From Dichomitus squalens LYAD-421 SS1 (Eukaryota; Basidiomycota; Agaricomycetes; Polyporales; Polyporaceae): 64,000 nucleotides of DNA. The notes below the pieces were generated by a model, which was not told where the DNA came from, did no database searches, and saw nothing but the letters and a program-made list of their open reading frames with translations. The position numbers and the translations under genes are program-made. The stretch covers positions 375,042 to 439,041 of the forward strand of contig NW_006766890.1 of NCBI RefSeq assembly GCF_000275845.1, written 5' to 3'. This document shows, piece by piece, positions 57,322 through 64,000 of the stretch (position 1 is the stretch's first letter; each line of letters starts with the position of its first letter).

Positions 57322-59772
57322 TCAAGTATCCGCCTCCTCCAGTTGTGAGTCTCGGCGGGATGCTTTATTAACAGCCCTTGGCGGTTGCCGCCTTGTGGGC
57401 GTAGACACAGACGATCTCTCCTCGGAAGGTGCGATCGTTGAGGTTCCATGGCCTGATGAGCTTGGCGGTGTGGCGATGTTGTCTTTCACTCTACTCCGCC
57501 GAGGCGACTTACCACGTCCCCTCCCCCGTCCGCGTCCTCTGCCTCTCCCCTCTCCCCTCCCTCGTCCACGTCCTGGGGTCGTTGGAGTACTCTCTGTCTC
57601 AGACTCCGCGATCTCATTTGGCTGAGCATCTTGTGTGCTGCCCGAAGTGTCTTCCAAGGTGGCGTCCTTTTGGGCTCCTTCCTGCTCTGTCGACGCGGCG
57701 GTCCATTGCACAGCCGGGGGAGGCGAGGGGGGCACCGTTCGTCGTCGTTTGCTCGGCTGCGCATCCTCTCCTTCCACAGATAGCTCAGGCTGTGCCTGCT
57801 GCTGGGGCACCTCCGTAGCCTGCCGCTCTGGCTGACCTGCGGCTGGTACGTTTGCGGCGCTTGACTCGCTTGCGCGTTCCCCGATATCCTCTGCGAGGGC
57901 AGTCGGTTGCTTACGGCGTGCTCTAGGTTTCGGTTTAGGCTTCGCCTTGGGAGCAGGGGCTGGGACTGAGGCCGAAGCGGGTGCGGGGGCAGGTGTCGCA
58001 GCCGAGGACTGAGAGTGATACGTATCAGGATGCAGGATGAGGATCTCAGGGGTCCCTTTGTCTGCGGGGGTCGAACGACGAGACGGGGCGGCGCTCGCCG
58101 CACCTGAAGGGCCTGGGGACGCCGTACCGGCCTTCTTCCGCTTCACGAGCAACGTGTAACGCATCCGACACTGCCATAACCATCAGTATCAGAAGTTACA
58201 GGCTGTGTGCACTTCTGGAACACTCGTACCATGTTGTCAGTGCGGCCAATGTTCAACACGCGGCTGACCTCCTTCCACTTGCCCTCGCCGACTTGCTCGA
58301 CGACCTTCAGGAGAGCGGAGTCCTGGTCCTCCGTCCACTTGCCCTTCGTCACGGTGGGGTTCAGGTACTCTTGGTACCTCTCACGACATTGCTCGTTATT
58401 GCGGCCCTCTACGAACGCCGCGACGTCGATCCAAGCATGTCCAAAGGCAGCCACCGCACGGCGCAGCTGCTCGTCTTCGTCAGGGGCCCACGGTCCTCGT
58501 CTGAGAGTAGGGTCGAGAGTCCTCAGGTAGCGGCCTTGGCATTGAGCCGCCGTGGCGTCCTCCGAGACCGCCCGCGCCACTGTGGCGCAACGTTAGTTAG
58601 CATGCTTGGATGCGAAAAGAGGGAAAAAGCAGACATACCGAGGGCCCAACTATCGGTCCCATATGCATCGACGGCCTCCAACAGGCGTTGATCCGCATCG
58701 GGAGTCCATGTATGGGTCCTTCGAGGGATGGCGTGCCGCATGCAATCCACAGGGGTGCGACCGGTCTGGTCACAACGTGTCAGCGAGCCCATGACAGTCG
58801 TACTCACGAGTTTGAGAACATACTCCGAGCTTTTCAGCGATCTTGACCCAGTCGATCTCGCCTTGGCGCGCGTCGCCGACAAGCTCTCTGACCTTCGTGA
58901 TCTCTGACTGCGGCCACTGAGCGTTATTGAACTGCGGGTGGCGCTCGCCTAACCAGCGAATCTCACATTCTCTAGCTGTCCGTTGCACCGTTGTGCTCGC
59001 AAAAGACACCTGCCGAGCCGTCGTGAGCTGAAGTAAGAAGATCGCCTGTTTATGATCCATACCTTTTGTGCGACGCGCTCCCAGTCGATTCCTTGCTTGT
59101 TCATGCTGAAGTCCGGAGGCGGCTCGCTCGCGGCCAGAAAGGAGGACAGACCCCTGCGTTGCAGGTTAGCTGGTCTCATGGACTGGGATGCGAGCCAAAG
59201 CGACCCTACCGTGCTTGCGCCTCCAATGCATGCAAACGATAGTTTTCGGAGCGCACAGCTTCAGCGAGGGCATCGAGTTCTCGAGCATTCACTGCAGCGA
59301 TATATTATCAGCACCAAATTGAGACCGTCACGGACTAGACACACTTGGATGGGAAACCGTGAAGTTCTCGTAACGCTGTCGCCTCGCAGCTACGTCATAG
59401 AATGGGGAGTCCTGTCCAAGTTATATATACAGGCTTCGCGCACCCTAAATAGAGCTTACCTCGTCCGTCAGAAGACTTGATGGAATTAACCCTCTGGGCC
59501 TGACCGCACCGGGAATGTAGACGTCCCCTCCTGAGTTCACCGTCAAAAATCCTTCGTCCTCATCATCCGAAATTTCTGTAGCAGCCTGGAAAGCATTCTA
59601 GTGAAGTGTCTCGCAATGTGCAGTCAGGACTACTCACGAGAAGCTTGTCCAGATGTTCTAGCTCCGCCTCCAAACGTTCGGTATAGACTTTGAGCGCGTA
59701 CTGGTGCTCCTTGTTGGCTTGGACGGCGGGCTGCACTAGGACCCTGGGGTCTCTCGAAGTACTTGGATGCAT
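57322..59772 (-). CDS. Multi-Myb-repeat protein, SNAPC4-like
   Basis: 670-residue DNA-binding protein. Exons: 57322-58170, 58230-58579, 58639-58765, 58824-59009, 59063-59153, 59210-59291, 59345-59411, 59460-59585, 59638-59772 (2013 nt in frame). Helical N-terminus, then four to five Myb/SANT repeats between residues about 150 and 400: GIDWERVAQKV, GEIDWVKIAEKLG, TWTPDADQRLLEAVDAYGTD, PWAPDEDEQLRRAVAAFGHA, KWTEDQDSALLKVVEQVGEG. Four-and-a-half repeats is the arrangement of SNAPC4, the snRNA promoter-binding subunit. The C-terminal 280 residues are Pro/Ala/Ser-rich with an RG-rich basic stretch. A different multi-Myb factor cannot be excluded. Head-to-head with SND2. Confidence 0.8.
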
Positions 59773-59991
59773 AATGGGCCCTGTCAATGCATATGCATCA
59801 CGCGCCCTCTGCTATCCTAGATGCGTATAGCAGCAAAGACAGCCAAATGGGAGGGATCGACGTCGAGGGTCGCGGAAAGCGAGGAGACGCCCAGAGACAT
59901 GACGTGCGCGCTTGGATTGCCTCGCGTCGCTCCGAAGCTTGGCCTCAGCCTTAGCTTGCTGTCCACCACCTCCAGCAAGTACTCTCCCGCC

Positions 59992-60694
59992 ATGGCGAAC
60001 GCCTCGGCCAAGCGCACCGGTGCGTCTCCCTAATCCTCTTGTCTTATCCTAGCACGCAGCTGCTCACATATACTCTTTTGACTTGTAGCGCAACAAAACG
60101 CAGGCACGATCAAGAACCTCCGGCTCGGGCTGCTCGTCTCGTGCGCGCTCTCGCTCCTCCTCCGCCTGCTCTTCAACCGCGCCGCGCTCCACCCGACGAC
60201 GCTCGCGTTCTGGGTGTACGCGCTCTCGCTCGTCCCCTCCGTCTTCCTCTCGCGCTACCTCGAGCGCATCGGCTCCCCGCGGCGCGACCCGACGACAGGC
60301 ACCCTCATCTCCGCCGGGGAGGACCTGTCCCGCCCGGGCATCTTGGAGTGGTGCTTTGACGTCGTGTACATCACCTGGGCGTGCCAGGTCGGCAGCGGTG
60401 CACTGGGGACATGGGTGTGGTGGCTATATCTCGTCGTGAGTCGTCGATGCTCTCCTCCTATGACGGGTGAGCAGGCAGGTGCTCACGCCGTGTCCGCAGA
60501 TACCGTTTTATGCTGCCTTTAAGCTCTGGAGCGGGGTCATTTCGCCATACTTCCTCGGTCGCTCTGGAGGCTCGTCGGCACCCGCAGAGGGCGAGGTCGA
60601 CGCCGGGAAGGAGACTTTGAGCAAACGCCAAGAGAAGCTCCGCAAACGGAATGAACGTGGCGACCCGCGGGTACGTGCCCAGACGCGAAACTGA
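59992..60694 (+). CDS. SND2: SRP-independent targeting protein 2 (TMEM208 family)
   Basis: 189-residue ER membrane protein of the SND protein-targeting route. Exons: 59992-60019, 60089-60435, 60500-60694 (570 nt in frame). N-terminus KRTAQQNAGTIKNLRLGLL is the family start. Several hydrophobic segments follow (LLVSCALSLLLRLLFNRAAL, FWVYALSLVPSVFLSRYLER), then ILEWCFDVVYITWACQVGSG and a last one, WVWWLYLVIPFYAAFKLW. The C-terminal cytosolic tail is Lys/Arg-rich (SKRQEKLRKRNERGDPR), as in Snd2 and TMEM208. Divergent from the Myb gene, 219 bp apart. Confidence 0.93.
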
Positions 60695-61138
60695 CCGCGA
60701 CCTAGATGTACCCTCTGCCTCATCTGCCTAAAAATGTACCACAGATAATATTGCATATCTCGAATGCCAAAGACTGTTGTTCATCACTGGCGACCGTCAT
60801 CTGACCTCTACGCTGCTTCACGGGCGACTTCCATCCCGGGCTGATTGTGGTATTCGCAGCGCACCAATATGCAGAGAACAACAGATAAGATTCAGCGATG
60901 GTATGTTACAAACGTTTCTAGACACAGTGCGAAAGTCGTCCCGTGGAGGGCGGTCATGCGACATAACGGTTCTACTATGCTACCGGGTAGGATATCCAAT
61001 AAGGGTCAGCTAGATGTGGGGCTGATTTAGGGAGCCAGGTTGTACAGAGATCGGCGATACATTAGTTGACCTCAGCACCAGGAGCGTCAGCCTGTGGACA
61101 TTCGTAACATAGGAGGCGCGCAGCCAAATCTTCCCGGC
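60695..61138. other. Convergent intergenic region
   Basis: 444 bases between SND2 and the membrane-glycoprotein gene. No gene recognised; likely 3' UTRs. Confidence 0.45.
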
Positions 61139-62580
61139 CTAGAGTTCAGGCGCACCGCGGTAGGTGGGGTTCTGGTTCGCGCTGATGCTAGGCTGGTTGG
61201 GACCGTTATTGATAAGAGTGTGCTCCGTGGCGGGGTACCCGGTCGATGCATGCGCAGAGGTTGCGTAGGGATCTACGGTGGGGAACGTGCTCGGGTCGTT
61301 CGGATCCTGAGTACGGCAACAACGCAGGCCCCCATCAGTCGAGCTCGCAGAATCTATCTAACCAGAAGACTCACGTAGAGCTTGGCGTTCGACATCAGCG
61401 GCTGAGCCGAGTCGGGGACGGCGCCAGGCGACTTCTCTGCGTATTGCGCCTCGCCATAGGTGTTGCCGTACTGCGCGTACTGGCCGTAGTCTCCGCCCGC
61501 AGTGAGGTCGATCGGGCCCGTCGGCTGGTTCTCCCTGGCGTTGCGACGGTGACGGAGGATGAAGAACAGGACGAGGCCAATCAGAGCGAGACCGCCGATC
61601 CCACCAACGACGCCACCGACGATGGGACCGACGTTGGACTTCTTCGAAGAGGTTCCGCTGTTGCTGTTGCTGCCCGAGTTGGGTGCGCCGTCGGAACTCG
61701 ATGTCTCAGTGGGCGGCGCAGTCAGAGTGGCCCCGTTCGAGGTCGATGAGGGAGTGCCGGACGCAGTGGACTCAGGAACGTCTGGTGAAACATGGATGAG
61801 TGCACCGTTCGGTTTACATCAGTGATGTTCCTTACTTTGCGCAGCGACGGCTTCAGCTTGTACAGGGTTGAAAGTGTTATTTGTCTGCCAGGCAGGCGTG
61901 AGACGGAGAGCGGCGGCAGGCGGGAGAGCCACTGACCGTGATGTCAAGGTACGCCCATGCAGGGACGGCCGTGCCAACAGGGATGTTCTCGGGATACCTT
62001 AGCAAAATTGGTAGTAAGTCGTATATAGCGTAGTAGTGGTTCGGACCGAACTCACTGCTCTATGTATACTGTCGAGCAATTCTGTTGGTATGTCGACCAT
62101 CTGTGTAGAGGATAAGGAGGCAATCGCTGGGAAAAGGTATTACACCCACGGCACGATGAACTCCTCCTGGCCTTGGCATGTCGCACAAGCAGCGATGGTC
62201 GAGAACAAGACGGTATTGCAACGGCAGGGCGTCGCGCTACTCGGGTCGTCCAAGGGCGTGTTGTAGTGGAATCCGGGCGATAGTGGATATACCCAGGACG
62301 CTGCCGCATGGTGAGGACAGCTATTTGTCGTACTGGCACCCAAACTCACCAGCTGGCGCAGAGCAGGGCGTGAAGAGATAGGAAGAAACCAAACACGGAC
62401 TCTGGCCCTTCGAGTTTGTCATCTACGCGTAGCAATTAGCGATTATCATGCGACGGCAAGCTGGAGACGGCTCACCCAATCGAAGCCCGAGTTACAGACT
62501 GCATTGGTGCCCTGCGCAACCGCTCCTGGGATCCGGCTCGCAATCGAGGCGACGAGGGGGATGAGGAGGAGGGCAGACAT
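61139..62580 (-). CDS. Single-pass membrane glycoprotein, Cys-rich ectodomain
   Basis: 354-residue type I membrane protein. Exons: 61139-61306, 61375-61781, 61836-61884, 61937-61997, 62056-62100, 62144-62300, 62350-62422, 62476-62580 (1065 nt in frame). A signal peptide (MSALLLIPLVASIASRIPGA) is followed by an ectodomain of about 120 residues with the segment NSKGQSPCLVSSYLFTPC, CRCNTVLFSTIAACATCQGQ and WSTYQQNC, plus AVPAWAYLDI. This motif set recurs in basidiomycete hypothetical membrane proteins. A Ser/Thr-rich stalk leads to the membrane helix VGGVVGGIGGLALIGLVLFF (about 217-238), then a basic stop-transfer RHRRNAREN and a disordered cytosolic tail. Layout resembles wall-stress sensors, but homology to those is not shown. 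Confidence 0.82.
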
Positions 62581-63000
62581 GGTGGTGGCAGCGCAGAGGG
62601 GAGGGAGGACAGCGGTCCCATCGGCTGTGTGGTATATTACATCGATGGGCGCCGACGGGCCTACATGCTAACGTGAGGCGAGCCCGTTGTATTTTGCTTT
62701 GCGGCTGAGGGACTGGGCGGGACATGCTGTGCCGCCCTCGACTCATGGGGAAAGGTGCATGGCGCTGCCTGCTAACGCTGTCAATCTACTCGACCCAATT
62801 TAGGTAAATGCCGTGCCTCGCTCTCCCAATCACTGACCCTCGATCTGCTCCTCCCTCACGTAATCCAGCGTACTTCCGGGGCCGCCCTAATTAGGCCACT
62901 AAACAACGCGTATACAACGCGCCCTTCTCTCCACCCCAGACCACATCCTGTGTGCCGGGCCTCGCATCATTGATACATTCCACAGCAAGGCTCCAAGGTC
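62581..63000. promoter_or_regulatory. Divergent upstream region
   Basis: 420 bases between the membrane-glycoprotein start and the right-edge gene start. No distinct motif noticed. Confidence 0.35.
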
Positions 63001-64000
63001 ATGGAACATCCGGACTCAGAACACTGTCTGCCGCACTCGACGGGGGTGAGAGCAATCACGTCCAGAATTTGGTGGCGTTACCATCGTACTCAACGACCCT
63101 GGCTGGCAGGCAGAACTTTCACCAGGCAACGGCGTCACTGCAACGATCGGCGAAGTCACCGACCCCCTTACAAGCACTTCTGGTGAATATATGCGCCCCG
63201 ACCTTGTACAGCTCGAAGATGTCCCTTCTGTGGGGGCACAGGTCGTAGTCACGGGCACCGAGGGACCCGCATACATCCCGACAGATCATCTTGGGGAGCC
63301 CGCCGATCCATTACAATCAAGCTCGGGCCCGACGCCGACGCCGGTCACGTCCGCATGTATTGAGCTATCCTCTCTCGATGCTGACTCGCATGCGGACTCC
63401 GGGGCATCCGACGTGTTGTCTGAAGTTATAACGAACGCCACGGTCATGTGTTCTGACGAGCCATCATCCACAGCCGCTGGGTCTAATTCAAATACGGCAT
63501 CGCAGGAGGGCTGTGAAGATGTCACTGTGAGCCCTTGCCCCCTGCCCGCCTCATCAAGTCCCAGCGAAGTTCCAAAACTTCTTACCACCGATACCTCGAG
63601 GACTGACGATGCTACTGTATCCATTTGCGTCTCCGACTTCTCCACGACTCCGAGCGCATGTCGCCAATCGCCTGCGCCTGCTGACTTGACTGATACGACA
63701 GTCGGCTCAGAGCCGACTGACGAGTTGTCCGAGGACATCGGGAAGCGTGTCAGGCTCGAGGACCTGGACCACATGTCCTCGGATAAGTCGACCGTTATGC
63801 CGTCGCTCGTGTCTGTGGTCTCCGCGGACTGTGCTTCCTCAGCTCCCCTGCCGGACATGCCTATCCCCTCGGCTACCTGCGAGACTACTTCTGCTGCTGA
63901 ACTTGCCGGAGAACCCTGCCAATTTGTTCTGACAGTCCCGCCCGCTCTGTCTCCGTCCCAGGATGCGGCTTTGACCTCGGCGCCTCTCACTGGCGACTCC
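63001..64000 (+). CDS. Unknown Ser/Thr/Asp-rich protein, truncated by window edge
   Basis: Partial gene; only the 5' end is in the window. Proposed exons: 63001-63045 and 63110 to beyond 64000, with a 64-nt intron (GTGAGA donor, TGGCAG acceptor). The second exon stays open for 297 codons to the edge. The first residues are MEHPDSEHCLPHSTG, then AELSPGNGVTATIGEVTDPL and MRPDLVQLEDVPSVGAQVVV. The rest is acidic and Ser/Thr/Pro-rich (disordered), with one basic patch GKRVRLEDLDHMSSDKS. No domain recognised. The antisense frame at 63286-63990 is a shadow. The proposed start could instead lie further downstream (an in-frame ATG occurs at about 63188). Confidence 0.5.

Noticed and set aside
63286..63990. 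234-codon minus-strand frame at the right edge
   Set aside because: The plus-strand frame is open longer (297 codons), continues from a plausible spliced start and has the expected disordered-protein composition.

Overview
The window is nuclear DNA of a filamentous basidiomycete, most probably an agaricomycete such as a polypore. The evidence is a GC-rich sequence, genes cut by many short introns (mostly 46-110 nt, with GTRNGY-like donors and an upstream CTRAY-like branch site), protein families typical of Basidiomycota, and very compact spacing. I see no rRNA, tRNA, CRISPR array or intact transposon. Exon models were built by hand from splice sites, reading phase and protein-family similarity. 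Almost every listed multi-exon model closes in frame; the main exception is the gene at 53710-55114.

Layout, left to right: 1-2238 holds no recognisable gene but contains a diverged inverted repeat. Then come a short-chain dehydrogenase (+), MPO1-like dioxygenase (-), SEC22 (+), a 701-residue Arg/Asp/Glu- and SPY-repeat protein (+), an assembly gap (9381-9837), RAT1/XRN2 (-), eIF2B-delta GCD2 (+), MTP18-like (-), an FHA-forkhead factor (+), an AT-rich block carrying most of a chimeric-looking zinc-ribbon/TFIIS-N-like gene (-), inositol hexakisphosphate kinase KCS1 (+), QCR9 (-), mitochondrial uS11 (+), an ABHD5/CLD1-type hydrolase (+), an uncharacterised protein rich in SUMO-consensus sites (+), an MFS monocarboxylate-type transporter (-), homoisocitrate dehydrogenase LYS12 (-), a tail-anchored MYND-finger protein (-), CDT2/DTL (+), ARL1 (-), a WKF-domain protein (+), 5-aminolevulinate synthase HEM1 (-), acetylornithine aminotransferase ARG8 (-), CWC21/SRRM2-like (-), an uncharacterised gene (+), riboflavin kinase FMN1 (-), TAF8 (+), a SNAPC4-like multi-Myb protein (-), SND2/TMEM208 (+), a signal-anchored membrane glycoprotein (-), and the 5' end of an unknown gene running off the right edge (+).

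Most of the window is core housekeeping: RNA processing (RAT1, CWC21, SNAPC4-like), translation and mitochondrial functions (GCD2, uS11m, QCR9, MTP18, HEM1, ARG8, LYS12), secretion (SEC22, ARL1, SND2) and transcription or cell cycle (TAF8, forkhead, CDT2). Ten neighbouring pairs are head-to-head with 150-420 bp between start codons, so bidirectional promoters are probably the rule here. There is no operon-like functional cluster. The least conventional parts are the AT-rich block at about 20.83-22.39 kb with its chimeric gene, and the SUMO-motif repeat protein at 32.7-34.5 kb.
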